From positions 124,001-188,000 of the forward strand of contig SRSL01000006.1 of the NCBI GenBank assembly GCA_009735695.1: a stretch of DNA of 64,000 nucleotides. The letters are read 5' to 3'. The notes under the pieces are model-generated. The model worked only from the letters and a program-made list of their open reading frames with translations. It did no database searches and had not been told where the DNA came from. The translations under genes were made by a program, and so were the position numbers. Below, piece after piece: positions 25,351 through 35,500 of this stretch (its first letter is position 1; each line of letters starts with the position of its first letter). The DNA comes from Christiangramia bathymodioli (GTDB lineage Bacteria; Bacteroidota; Bacteroidia; Flavobacteriales; Flavobacteriaceae).

Positions 25351-26353
25351 ATATGATGCCGTGTTCTTCGGAATGACTGATCGCTTTGTTGCTATCCCTG
25401 AAATAACAGGTTTTCACCCCCATATCATTAAGATTAGCCAGTACCATTCTTACCTTTTCACTCTGTTTACTGGAGGTCTGCCTGATGTAAACAGCGCTCA
25501 CGTTTACCGGGAAGGTCTTACAGATGCGTTCATATAAATAAGGATCATGTTGAGAATCATCTCCCAGCAGCACATATTTAAGTTGAGGATAAAACGAAAT
25601 GATATCCTTGATCTTTATGAACTTATGATCATGGTCTCCCCTACCCGATTTAACAAAATCACGTAGCCCGGTTTTGATCTTTTTCAGTTTGACCACCGCC
25701 TTTGGAAGCTCGTGTAAAGTGGCAAATTCGGTGATGAAATCATAAAGATTCCATTCACTGCTGGAAACATAAAAAAAGGAATTTGATGCCTGGGAATTGT
25801 CATCCTGCCCGGCTATGCTAAGTTTTTGATAATGCTTCACCACATCTTCAAAAACCTTCCTTTTATTGACGTTTTTAGACAGCATCACATATAACTTCTT
25901 GAAAAAGCTATTGCTATGGGAAATCAGGAAGGTATCATCTATATCTGAAATGATGGCCAGTTTACTTTCATAAGGTTTCAGCAATTCACCTTTCTCAATG
26001 ATGCCAAAATCGAACATTTTACAGCTCACCTCATACTCATGCCACCCCGGTTCCAGCTCTTCCTCGAAAGGAACACTAAACCGAAAATAACCATCCTCCA
26101 TGGTTTTGGTAGTGACCTCCATATTTCGGAATTTTAGTCGCACCTCGAAATTCTCCAGGGGTTTTATTCTGAATTTGTGAAGGATCGAATAGGCATGTTT
26201 TACCCCTTTTTTTTCGACACTATATTTATCAGGAGCCCAGGATTTAAACAAATGTCCGAAGACTACGAGTTCTTCATGATTAACATATCCCCTGTAAAGT
26301 TTAAGATCGAGTTTCAAAATATTAGTCTTTTTTTTAAAATTCCTTCCTTTCAA
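25349..26353 (-). CDS. App1-type phosphatidate phosphatase family protein
   Basis: 334 residues. The C-terminal half is a HAD phosphatase domain (App1/DUF2183) with the catalytic motif ISDIDDTFLISHS near residue 135, KVFEDVVKHYQKL, the FFYVSSSEWNLYDFI motif with the second-loop Ser, and the late LLGDDSQHDPYLY acid loop. Yeast App1 dephosphorylates phosphatidate to diacylglycerol; bacterial members are mostly uncharacterised. The N-terminal half is a beta-rich region with a GHLFKSWAP segment. The gene is divergent, over 36 bases, from a diacylglycerol-kinase-type gene, so the two may catalyse opposing lipid reactions. Confidence 0.85.
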   Translation of the reverse strand: MKGRNFKKKTNILKLDLKLYRGYVNHEELVVFGHLFKSWAPDKYSVEKKGVKHAYSILHKFRIKPLENFEVRLKFRNMEVTTKTMEDGYFRFSVPFEEELEPGWHEYEVSCKMFDFGIIEKGELLKPYESKLAIISDIDDTFLISHSNSFFKKLYVMLSKNVNKRKVFEDVVKHYQKLSIAGQDDNSQASNSFFYVSSSEWNLYDFITEFATLHELPKAVVKLKKIKTGLRDFVKSGRGDHDHKFIKIKDIISFYPQLKYVLLGDDSQHDPYLYERICKTFPVNVSAVYIRQTSSKQSEKVRMVLANLNDMGVKTCYFRDSNKAISHSEEHGII

Positions 26354-26389
26354 AATAAGTATTTTAGAACGATTCTTAAACAGGCTTAT

Positions 26390-27274
26390 ATGAATTTTAA
26401 GGAAGTTTTATTGGTTGTAAATCCCATTTCGGGGGCTTTTGATAAGGAAAGGATCATTAATAAGGTGAAAAATGAGGTTGAAGCAAGGCAAGCTGAATTT
26501 CATTTATATAAAACTACAGGAAAGGATGATATTGAAAATATAAGAGAAGTACTAAAAGCCCACCGAATGAACCGGGTCTTGGTGGCTGGTGGAGATGGTA
26601 CTATAAACCTGGTTGCAGAAAGTATTAAGGATTATGAAATGGATCTGGGAATTATCCCAGCCGGATCGGCCAATGGACTGGCGGTAAACCTCGAACTTCC
26701 CGATGAACTTGAAGAACAGGTAAGTATTGCGCTTGGAGACAATTTTATAGATTACGATATACTGTGTTTAAATGATACTATATGTCTCCATATGAGCGAT
26801 CTCGGCATCAATGCCGAACTCATTAAGAATTATGAACATTCCAGTGTAAGAGGTAAGCTCGGCTACCTCCTTCAATCTATCCCAACCCTTATTCAAAGTG
26901 AATACCCATTCGATTTCGAAATTCTAACGGAAGAGGAAGACCGAATAGCCCAGGCAGCGCTCCTTGGTATCGCGAATGCGAGAAAGTATGGTACAGGAGC
27001 ACAGGTAAACCCGATTGGAAAGCCAAATGATGGCCTATTTGAAATCCTGATCTTCAAAAGACTTAACCTGGTAGAAATCCTGAAAACGCTTCGGAACGAA
27101 ACAGACCTTGACCATGAATTCCTGGAGATCATCCAAACAAAGTCGGCTAAGGTAATATGCAAAAAACCTGTTTCCTTTCAGATAGATGGCGAATTCATTG
27201 GTGAAGAAACAGAAATAGAAATTAAGGTACTGCCCGAAAAATTAAGTATCGCCGTGCCTCCGGGCGTCAAATAA
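26390..27274 (+). CDS. Diacylglycerol kinase-family lipid kinase
   Basis: 294 residues, cytoplasmic or peripheral. It has the DAGK catalytic signature: VVNPISGA at the N-terminus, VAGGDGTINLVAE (GGDGT ATP-binding motif), IIPAGSANGLAVNL and the C-terminal FQIDGEFIG strand. Family members phosphorylate diacylglycerol, sphingoid bases or related lipids. The open frame extends 71 codons upstream, but the ATG at 26390 gives the conserved MNFKEVLLVVNPISG start and avoids overlapping the divergent App1-type gene. The third conserved motif reads PAGSANGLA instead of the more common PxGTxNDxA, a possible hint of a variant lipid substrate. Confidence 0.87.
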   Translation: MNFKEVLLVVNPISGAFDKERIINKVKNEVEARQAEFHLYKTTGKDDIENIREVLKAHRMNRVLVAGGDGTINLVAESIKDYEMDLGIIPAGSANGLAVNLELPDELEEQVSIALGDNFIDYDILCLNDTICLHMSDLGINAELIKNYEHSSVRGKLGYLLQSIPTLIQSEYPFDFEILTEEEDRIAQAALLGIANARKYGTGAQVNPIGKPNDGLFEILIFKRLNLVEILKTLRNETDLDHEFLEIIQTKSAKVICKKPVSFQIDGEFIGEETEIEIKVLPEKLSIAVPPGVK

Positions 27275-27303
27275 ATCGCTTCAGTTTTTAAAATAATTAA
27301 TAT

Positions 27304-27356
27304 AAAAAAGCCATCCAGACCGTGAACCACTCCAGGTACTCTGATCTTAGATGGCT
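27304..27356 (-). terminator. Minus-strand terminator of the SusC-SusD-VCBS unit
   Basis: Read on the minus strand, AGCCATC pairs with GATGGCT across a 34-base loop that can itself form smaller stems (CAGA/TCTG, ACC/GGT), followed immediately by TTTTTT. A second small stem (AAGTCTT/AAGACTT, 27368-27384) lies between it and the stop codon. Confidence 0.65.
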
Positions 27357-27393
27357 GTAATTCTTAAAAGTCTTTTCAAGACTTCTCGTTCTA

Positions 27394-30300
27394 TTATTTT
27401 GTTACTGCAAGGATCTTTTCCCCTGGCTTTTTATCATTGATTTTAAGTACCTGCAGTTTATCACTATTCTTGGCCGCAATAATAAACTCACCTTTTGAGG
27501 TATTTATTCTGGCCATATCCTTTACATCACCCGGCACAAAAAACTTAGTCTTTCTTGCATCAACAGGCTGGAAATTTCCTTCACCATCACCCTTCAACAA
27601 CAATCCAATTCCGGCATCGGCACGCGGAGTTTCTACCTCCGATGCATACAGGTTACCTGCAATTAATACATCTAAATTCCCGTCTCTGTCAAAATCCTGG
27701 GTTATGATGCTATTGATCGTAGAAATTTGAGCCTGAGGAGGAAGTTGATGAAGCACAAAACCTGTTTCGGTATTCTCGATGTAGACACTGGCAAAAGATT
27801 TAACCTGATAATGCAATGCATCCTTCAGATAATCGGTGGTATAAATATCCTCCAGATTGGCATTTGCATAGGCATTATAGTCTTCAAATTTCTTTTTAAT
27901 ACCGGGCATTTGCTGTGAAGAACACTCCCTTCCACGTACAGGAAATTTTTCACCATCATTAAAATAACTTAGAACGATATCCTTCTGGTTATTTCCGTCA
28001 AAATCATAGTAGTAGATATCGAAAGTTTCGTCTTCAGTAGCCTTGTATTTATAATTCAAGCCCAGGTTTCCGGCAATAAAATCCATATCTCCATCATTAT
28101 CAAAGTCGCCTTCTTCTATACTGAACCACCAGCCCGTAGTATCACCGAGACCCAGTTCTTTCGAAACTTCATTGAAGCTCCCGCGGTTGTTCTTAAAGAC
28201 ACGTATAGGCATCCATTCACCGGTTATTACCAGATCGGTCCAACCATCCTGGTCAAAATCGGTCCAGCTAGCGCTGGTTACAAGCCCAAGCTCTTTGAAA
28301 TCAGGAGCAACTTTAGAAGTAGCATCCACAAATTTTGGTTGGCCGGGTTCAGAAAGATTTTCCAGCAAATAGCTACTGGCAGGTGCCGGGTAATTTCCGG
28401 GAACCAATCTCCCTCCAACAAAGAGATCGAGGTCTCCGTCCTTATCATAGTCATGAGCATACACCCTTGATCCACTTGTTATCATTTCTGGTAAGGCCTC
28501 TTTTGATCCCTTAAATTCCCCATTTTCATTTACATAAAGCCTGTCCTGCAACAGCGGGGAATTTTTATCAAATTCGTTACCGCCACTTACTACATACAGG
28601 TCATTATCTCCATCTCCATCAGCATCAAAGATCAGGGCTCCAAGATCCTCATGTGTTTTGTCGTTAATTAGGTCACTGAATTCCTTTTTAATAAAGGTTC
28701 CTGAATTTGTCTGAAAATAAACTCCGGGGGCATACTGCGAAGCTGCTCCTATGTAAACGTCTTCCAGGCTATCGCCATTTAGATCTCCAACTGCCAAACC
28801 GGGACCAAACATGGAGGTTTTATGTGGTAACAGCACTTCTTTACTAAAGTCGTTATATATATTTTCTTTATGCTCGTAGTCCAGATTTAGATCGGTAGAA
28901 GTTACCTGTGAAAATATAGGTTCCCCAGGAGTTTCGATTTCGTTATGCTCTAATTCTACGGCTTCAGAATAATTTAGACTTACGAGCTGATCTGCCGCAA
29001 TATTGTTTAGAACCTGTTCCTTTTGATCTGGCCAAACAACCCTGATCTTCTCAACAATTTCATTTGTTCCCAGGCCAAAATGCATTCTTGGAGCTACTGA
29101 AGACTGGAATCCCCGGGTAAGCTGGAGTTCCTGCATTTGAGCTTTCTCTCCATTCTGAAGATAAACTCTGGCACCAAGCCCATTCAGGTTATTATCCGGG
29201 CCTTTAAATTCAAAGGCGAGATAGTGATTTTTGTTAGTATTATTATTTCTGAAAATGGTGGCTTCATCGTCGATATTATTGGTGACGATCTCCAGATCCC
29301 CATCATTGTCCAGGTCTACATAAACGGCTCCATTAGAAAATCCTTTATAGCTAATCCCCCAGTCCTCGTTTACACGTTCGAATGTTAAATCACCTTTATT
29401 CCGGTAGGCGAAATTGTCTATTTTTTCTGAAGGAATTTGAAGTGATCTTGCGAGGAGGCTATCTTTATTGGTTGGTAGTTTTTTGATCTTGTTGAAATAA
29501 TCTTTATTGTTGATCTCTCTCCTGGTGCCATTTGATATATACACATCTTTCCATCCATCGTTATCGAGATCAGCAAAAAGCGGAGCCCAACTCCAGTCGG
29601 TGGCCTGTATACCGGCCTGATTGGCAGTGTTGCTAAAAAAAGGTTGCTCGCCATTTAAATTACCCGCGTTGGTTTGCAGTGAATTATACATATACTGGTA
29701 ATGAAATCCGGAATTCACGGTCCCCCAGAATAGATCGGGATTCATGCTGGCCATATTCGCCTTTGCACGACGGTTATTTTTCGCCGCCATATCCACCTGC
29801 AGAATATCCAGCAAACCGTCATTATTATAATCGGCGATATCTACACCCATTCCGTAGAAAGAGGTTTGCCTGGTGGCATCTTTGATGATATTGGTGAAGG
29901 TACCATCCTGATTGTTTAACCACATATAATCTGGCGTACTGAAGTCATTAGAAACATAGATATCAGGCCACCCGTCATTATTGAGATCTCCTATTGTGGC
30001 ACTCAGGGATAGCCCAAATGATCTAATACCGGCCTCATCGGTCACCTTTGTGAAGGTTCCTTCATCATTTCGATACAGGTTATCGGTTTCGGTATCCTTA
30101 ACATTCTGCATCTTAAAAACATAATATCCATTAGGCGCGTCGAAATTTGTGGGCGGATAATTCGCTACATACAGGTCTAAATCTCCATCCATATCATAAT
30201 CGAAGAAAGTAGACTGCACGCTGTGACCTGCATCCGCGATCCCGTAATCCAAGGCCTTTTCGGTAAAGGTGCCATCTGTATTATTTACATAGAGCAGGTT

Positions 30301-30762
30301 TTCCCTTGGTTCATATTTTCCTGAAACCGAAACATAAATATCCAGGTACCCGTCATTATTAATATCAACCATGGTCACGCCGGTGAACCATCTGTTATCT
30401 CCTTCCAGTCCGGCTTTTTCTGTAATATCTTCAAACTTTAAGTTCCCTTTGTTAAGATACATTCGATTAGGAACCATATTTCCTGTAAAGAACAGATCGG
30501 TTAAACCATCATTGTTAATATCACCGGCAGCAATACCCCCGCCCATATAGAGGTAGGAATAGCTAAAATAATTTATACTGTCATTTTCTTCCAGGATGTT
30601 TTTAAAATCAATCCCGGTTTGTGCTGCTTTTAATTGGGTGAAATTTTTTTCTTCCGGTTTCTTTTCTTCGGAATCGGAAACACAAGATGCCAGGCTCAGG
30701 AAGGAACTAATAACTCCAAGGAAAATGCCTTTTTTTATCAATCTACTCATTAGGCTATTCAT
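27394..30762 (-). CDS. VCBS/FG-GAP repeat lipoprotein with ASPIC/UnbV domain
   Basis: 1122 residues, lipobox ASC-V, then an acidic/lysine stretch typical of surface-exposed Bacteroidota lipoproteins. Two blocks of FG-GAP/VCBS repeats with calcium-binding DxDxDG-type loops (DINNDGLTDLFF, DYDMDGDLDLYV, DFDQDGWTDLVI and others) flank an ASPIC/UnbV segment around residues 535-600 (RGFQSSVAPRMHFGLG). The fold is an integrin-like propeller pair used for binding glycans or proteins; no catalytic site is evident. It follows SusD after a 133-base spacer holding a large hairpin, on the same strand as the SusC/SusD pair, so it is probably part of the same surface uptake complex. The ATG at 30750 is an alternative start. 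Confidence 0.85.
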   Translation of the reverse strand: MNSLMSRLIKKGIFLGVISSFLSLASCVSDSEEKKPEEKNFTQLKAAQTGIDFKNILEENDSINYFSYSYLYMGGGIAAGDINNDGLTDLFFTGNMVPNRMYLNKGNLKFEDITEKAGLEGDNRWFTGVTMVDINNDGYLDIYVSVSGKYEPRENLLYVNNTDGTFTEKALDYGIADAGHSVQSTFFDYDMDGDLDLYVANYPPTNFDAPNGYYVFKMQNVKDTETDNLYRNDEGTFTKVTDEAGIRSFGLSLSATIGDLNNDGWPDIYVSNDFSTPDYMWLNNQDGTFTNIIKDATRQTSFYGMGVDIADYNNDGLLDILQVDMAAKNNRRAKANMASMNPDLFWGTVNSGFHYQYMYNSLQTNAGNLNGEQPFFSNTANQAGIQATDWSWAPLFADLDNDGWKDVYISNGTRREINNKDYFNKIKKLPTNKDSLLARSLQIPSEKIDNFAYRNKGDLTFERVNEDWGISYKGFSNGAVYVDLDNDGDLEIVTNNIDDEATIFRNNNTNKNHYLAFEFKGPDNNLNGLGARVYLQNGEKAQMQELQLTRGFQSSVAPRMHFGLGTNEIVEKIRVVWPDQKEQVLNNIAADQLVSLNYSEAVELEHNEIETPGEPIFSQVTSTDLNLDYEHKENIYNDFSKEVLLPHKTSMFGPGLAVGDLNGDSLEDVYIGAASQYAPGVYFQTNSGTFIKKEFSDLINDKTHEDLGALIFDADGDGDNDLYVVSGGNEFDKNSPLLQDRLYVNENGEFKGSKEALPEMITSGSRVYAHDYDKDGDLDLFVGGRLVPGNYPAPASSYLLENLSEPGQPKFVDATSKVAPDFKELGLVTSASWTDFDQDGWTDLVITGEWMPIRVFKNNRGSFNEVSKELGLGDTTGWWFSIEEGDFDNDGDMDFIAGNLGLNYKYKATEDETFDIYYYDFDGNNQKDIVLSYFNDGEKFPVRGRECSSQQMPGIKKKFEDYNAYANANLEDIYTTDYLKDALHYQVKSFASVYIENTETGFVLHQLPPQAQISTINSIITQDFDRDGNLDVLIAGNLYASEVETPRADAGIGLLLKGDGEGNFQPVDARKTKFFVPGDVKDMARINTSKGEFIIAAKNSDKLQVLKINDKKPGEKILAVTK

Positions 30763-30802
30763 ATTTATTAAATGAGGGGCTTAGTAATTATCTCTTTATA
30801 AG

Positions 30803-30854
30803 ACCAAGAGCTCGCCAAAATAGATCTTTCGATCTATTTAAGCCAGCTCTTGGT
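30803..30854 (-). promoter_or_regulatory. Two-tier RNA hairpin in the SusD-VCBS spacer
   Basis: In the minus-strand transcript, ACCAAGAGCT pairs with AGCTCTTGGT, and inside it AAATAGATC pairs with GATCTATTT around a GAAA tetraloop, with a five-by-five internal loop between the two stems. No T-tract follows, so it is unlikely to be an efficient terminator; it may stabilise or separate the susD and VCBS parts of the message. Confidence 0.6.
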
Positions 30855-30895
30855 TAGTTTAATTTTAAGTGTTTTTCTCTCTCTAATTCCAGGGA

Positions 30896-32578
30896 TTAAT
30901 ATCCAGGATTCTGCTCGAGTACTCCTCCAGAAAGGTCAATAGCAGTAGTTGGAATAGGCATGATCACCATATGAGGCTGCCATGGAGAAACCTTTGGACC
31001 AAAGTTAGGAATGGTCGAGGTTTCATTATCTACATACTCCTCAATCACATCTTCCATATAATCTGCTCCCCATCTTGCAAGATCAAAATATCGGTGACCT
31101 TCCATCGCTAGCTCTAACCTTCTCTCAAAGCGTACAGCTTTAATGGCGAATTCCTGATCTGGAAAAGAATCATACAGGTCGATCTCATAGTTTGCAGCAG
31201 GCGCACCATTCTCATTAGTAACGACTGACATGTTCTGAGCTCTTTCCCGAACGCGGTTAACATATTCAAGTGCTTTATCAAGATTTCCAAGTTCTGCAGC
31301 AGCTTCCGCAGCCATTAATAAAACTCCCGAAAATCTCATCACGTTGTAATTAATTCCAGAATGTTGCTGACCCCAGGCACCGGTACCTTTGTTCACATCT
31401 TCACCGGCCTGGTATACATTCTTCTTCGGAAGATATGGCCCGGAAATATCGGCGAAACTATTACGTATCCATTCTTTTCCCGGATGTGGTCCATATCCGT
31501 TATACTCAATCCCACGTCTTCCTACCGTGTAATCAAGTCTTGGATCAAGAGGTCCAGATTCCGGAGTGAAAGATTCTGCACTTTCCACCCCATAATCATT
31601 AGCGATATCTGAATCGCCATACGTATCCAATAAAGGTAAACCACCCTGTGTTTTATAGGCGTTTACAAGATCCTGAGTTGGAACATAAAAGCCACAGCAG
31701 AAACCAAGGGCGTTAGGGAAGTTTAGTGTCCCTCCTACGTTTCCGTTAAATGACTGGCCACCATCTGCAGCAAATTGAACGGCGAACACAGATTCTGCAC
31801 TGTTTTCTCCGGCTGCCGTAAAATTGTCGACAAACTCCTGGTTTAATTCATAAGGCCCATTTTGGATAACATCTTCAAGAATGGTAAAGGCCTCCTGCCA
31901 TTTTTCCTGGAACAAATAGGCCTTTCCTAAAAAGGCTTTGGCGGTCCAGGTAGTTGGCCTACCGGCATCGGCCTGTACATCTGGCAAATTATCTACGGCA
32001 AACTGAAGGTCAGCCTCTATCTGGTCCCAGATGGGGCCCGGATTAGGCTGATTGAATTCACTGTTCACATAATTCTCTACCGATATAAAGGCAGGATTTC
32101 CAAAGATTTTTTGCAGCTCGAAATTATAATAAGCTCTCAAAAACCTTGCTTCCCCTTCTTTGGCTGAAAAGTCTTCGCCTTCTATTCCGTTAATAACGCT
32201 TATCACAGAATTTGCACGGTTAGCTCCCGCATAAAGTGCCTCCCATCTTCCTAAGATGTACGGATTGGCAGGACCGAAAGCATAGGTTTCCAATAAAAAC
32301 AGATCCAATTGGTCACCATCGGTACTTCCTTTATGGGCGTCGTCTGACATTACATCCAACCACCAGTTATCAGGTCCAACAGCAAATGCATTACCTCCGT
32401 TATTATTTACAACACCGGTAAGTGCAGAATAAGCACCCGTTAACAAAAGATCTACTCCCTGGGGATTCTGCAGGGCTTCATCACTTAAAGCTCCAACAGC
32501 AGGGGTTTCGGTAAAATCCTCACTACAGGCAATAAATGCCAGGATAGGTAGGAAATAATAAAATATCTTCTTTTTCAT
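30896..32578 (-). CDS. susD: SusD/RagB-family outer-membrane nutrient-binding lipoprotein
   Basis: 560 residues. Lipobox IAC followed by SEDFTE, an acidic start that fits the flavobacterial surface-export signal. The SusD fold is evident: an N-terminal helical region (LLTGAYSALTGV), the TPR-like middle with FLRAYYNFELQKIFG and WTAKAFLGKAYLFQEKWQEA, and the C-terminal motif RFERRLELAMEGHRYFDLARWG that ends almost all SusD proteins. It caps the SusC channel and captures the ligand at the cell surface. It starts five bases after the SusC stop codon, so the two are translated together. The ligand cannot be read from the sequence; the nearby oxidation/DUF1080 genes suggest a glycoside. Confidence 0.94.
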   Translation of the reverse strand: MKKKIFYYFLPILAFIACSEDFTETPAVGALSDEALQNPQGVDLLLTGAYSALTGVVNNNGGNAFAVGPDNWWLDVMSDDAHKGSTDGDQLDLFLLETYAFGPANPYILGRWEALYAGANRANSVISVINGIEGEDFSAKEGEARFLRAYYNFELQKIFGNPAFISVENYVNSEFNQPNPGPIWDQIEADLQFAVDNLPDVQADAGRPTTWTAKAFLGKAYLFQEKWQEAFTILEDVIQNGPYELNQEFVDNFTAAGENSAESVFAVQFAADGGQSFNGNVGGTLNFPNALGFCCGFYVPTQDLVNAYKTQGGLPLLDTYGDSDIANDYGVESAESFTPESGPLDPRLDYTVGRRGIEYNGYGPHPGKEWIRNSFADISGPYLPKKNVYQAGEDVNKGTGAWGQQHSGINYNVMRFSGVLLMAAEAAAELGNLDKALEYVNRVRERAQNMSVVTNENGAPAANYEIDLYDSFPDQEFAIKAVRFERRLELAMEGHRYFDLARWGADYMEDVIEEYVDNETSTIPNFGPKVSPWQPHMVIMPIPTTAIDLSGGVLEQNPGY

Positions 32579-32583
32579 TTTAA

Positions 32584-35500
32584 TTAGATTTTAATATTGA
32601 CACCCAATGTATAAATCTGGGATACAGGATAGACTGGTTGATAACCATTTCCAATTCCACCACCTGCATCTACACCCAAGGTAAGACTGTTAAAAGATGG
32701 AATTTCAGGATCTAAACCATCATAACCGGTAATAGTGAACAAGTTAGTACCTTGAATGAAAATTCGCAAATCCTGGAATCCAATTTTATCGGTTAATGTT
32801 TCTGCAAAATTATAACCTATCTGCAGGTTGCTTAATCTTATAAAGGAACCATCTTCCACGAAGAATGAATTCGGGTTTGTTTCACTATTTCTGATCGTTT
32901 GGCTAAGTGCTGGTAATGCTGCATCTGGATTTTCAGGTGTCCACGAATCTAAAACGCGGGTACTTCGGTTGGCGTTGAAGAACAAAGGAAAATCTGTAAA
33001 TATCTTCTGATAATTATAAATGTCATTCCCCTGGGATCCATTAAAAAAGGCTGAAAGGTCAAATCCTTTATAAGCAGCCGTTAGGTTAAGACCAAAAGTG
33101 TAATCTGGGTGCGGAGAACCAATATCGGTTCTATCATCATCGTTAATTACACCATCGTTATTAATATCCGCATATTGCAGGCGTCCAACCCCATCAGCAG
33201 GAGTAGCAAAGCCCTGGTCTGCAGCTGCAGAAACTTCTGCTTCAGTTCTGAAAATTCCAACTACCTCTCTTCCGTAGAAATAAGACAGGGGTTTACCCAC
33301 TTCAGTTCGTGTAATAGCTCCTCCTCTAAATCCGGTATTACCAGTTTGGAAATCACTAATAAGATCGGTGACCTCATTCTTATAATGTGAAAGATTGAGA
33401 TTTGCACTCCAGGTAAATTCTTTAACAGGATTAGAATAATATCCTATACTGAAATCAACCCCGGTGTTCTGAATGGAACCAAGGTTCACATATGGAGCAG
33501 ATGCGTCGATAGCGGTAGTACTGATAGAACTAAAATCCTGCGTAATTAGATCTTTTGTTGTGATCTCATAGAATTCGATACGAGTTTCCAATCGACTATC
33601 TAACATGTCTATATCCAGACCGATATTCTTAGTCACACTGGTTTCCCATTTCAGGTTTGGGTTACCTACCTGACTAAGGATAGCTCCCGAGGTAATTCCT
33701 CCATCACCATTAAAAGGATAATCGGCAACCTGGTTATTCAGGTTAGAAATATTGATCGTTGGGTTTCCTACAGGTAATGTTTGGTTACCAACTTCTCCCC
33801 AGGATCCTTTTAATTTCAGACGGTTTACGAATGCATCAGCAGGATAAAAACCTTCCTCGCTTATCACCCATCCTACACTGAATGAAGGAAAGATGTCACT
33901 CTTGTTATCCCCACGGAATCTTGAAGATTCATCTCTCCTTAAGGTACCGGAGAAGAAGTATCTTCCTGCAAAATTATAATTCACGTTTGCGAACAAGGAA
34001 TAAAGCGTGTTCGTCTGGTCATATGCGTAGTCGATGATCGGGTCTCCGGAACCATTGGTAAGAAGGTAAAAATCCTCATCTTCGAACAGATAATCATTTC
34101 GAGATATTCCTTTTCCCTTTGAGCGGTTAGATAAGGCTTCTATACCGGCAACGGCGTCGACACTATGGTTTCCAAAATTTCCGCCATAATTAAGGGTATT
34201 CGTCCATATCCACTGATAATTATTGGCATCCTGTTCCGTTAGTGTATTGGTAGCACGAGGCTCTGAATGCTCCGGGTTCTTGGGAAGAAAGAATCTTCCA
34301 TCATAAGTTTGTAGATCTCCAGCAATAGAGGTTTTAATGTTCAAACCTTCAACAATTTCCAAAGCAGCATAAAGATCTCCAAATACCCTCAACTGTTTAT
34401 TATAATTGTCTGATGCTCTGATCAAATTCGCTACCGGGTTGGTAGGGTTACTTAAACCAGCAGCCGCATTATATGTCCCGGTGAAGTTTCCGTTATCATC
34501 CCTTACCGGTAATATTGGAACCTGTCTCAAAGCATTATTTACTTCGTCAGATTGCGAACGCTGGTTGCTGAAAGAGACATTCAGGTGATTTCCAACCCTC
34601 AACCTGTCGCCTAATTTAAATTCAGAATTTAAACGAGTAACAGCTCTTTCATAACCTGTTTCAATTTGAATACCTTCCCTTTTAAGGTAATTCACAGATA
34701 AAAGAAATTTTCCAAATTCATTTCCATTCTGTAAACTAACAGAAGCATTATAAGTTGGTGCAGTTTGGAAAATCTCATCTAACCAGTCTGTACCTCCCTG
34801 TGGTACTGTTACATCAACCGGAATACCCTGAATCATAGTTGGTACTACAGGTTCCGGACCACTACCATATTGAGGGTGGGTCACTTCTGCTCCATCATTT
34901 CTTAAAGACTGGAAGATCATCTCTCCGTGTTGTTGTGGGTTTAGAAGGTCAGGTAAATTTGTAGCCCTTGCAAAACCTGCATAGGTATCTACAGATATAG
35001 AAGGACCAGACATTCCATATCTACCTCCCTTAGTGGTTATAATTACAACACCATTAGAAGCCCTGGCCCCATAGATGGCAGCAGCACCATCCTTAAGCAC
35101 GTTCATCTGTGCAATATCACTTGAGTTTATACTGTTCAATATAGATGGGTCATCGGTTTGAACACCATCTATAATATAAAGAGGGTTGTTATTATTACTG
35201 GTACCAAAACCACGTATCCTAACTACCGGAGAAGAACCGGGAGCACCGTCATTTTGAACAGTTACACCGGTCACACGTCCCTGTAATGCTTCCGCAGCAT
35301 TAACGATTGGTGCCTTGGTAGCCTCTTCAATATTTACAGAGGCGACAGAACCTGTCACATCTGCCCGTGTTTGTTGGGTGTACCCCAAAATCACAATTTC
35401 ATCCAGTTGACTTTCGTCTTCCTGGATAGTTACGTCAATCACATTGCTGTCACCCACAAGGATCTCCTGAGTTTGGTATCCTACGTAACTAAATACCAGC

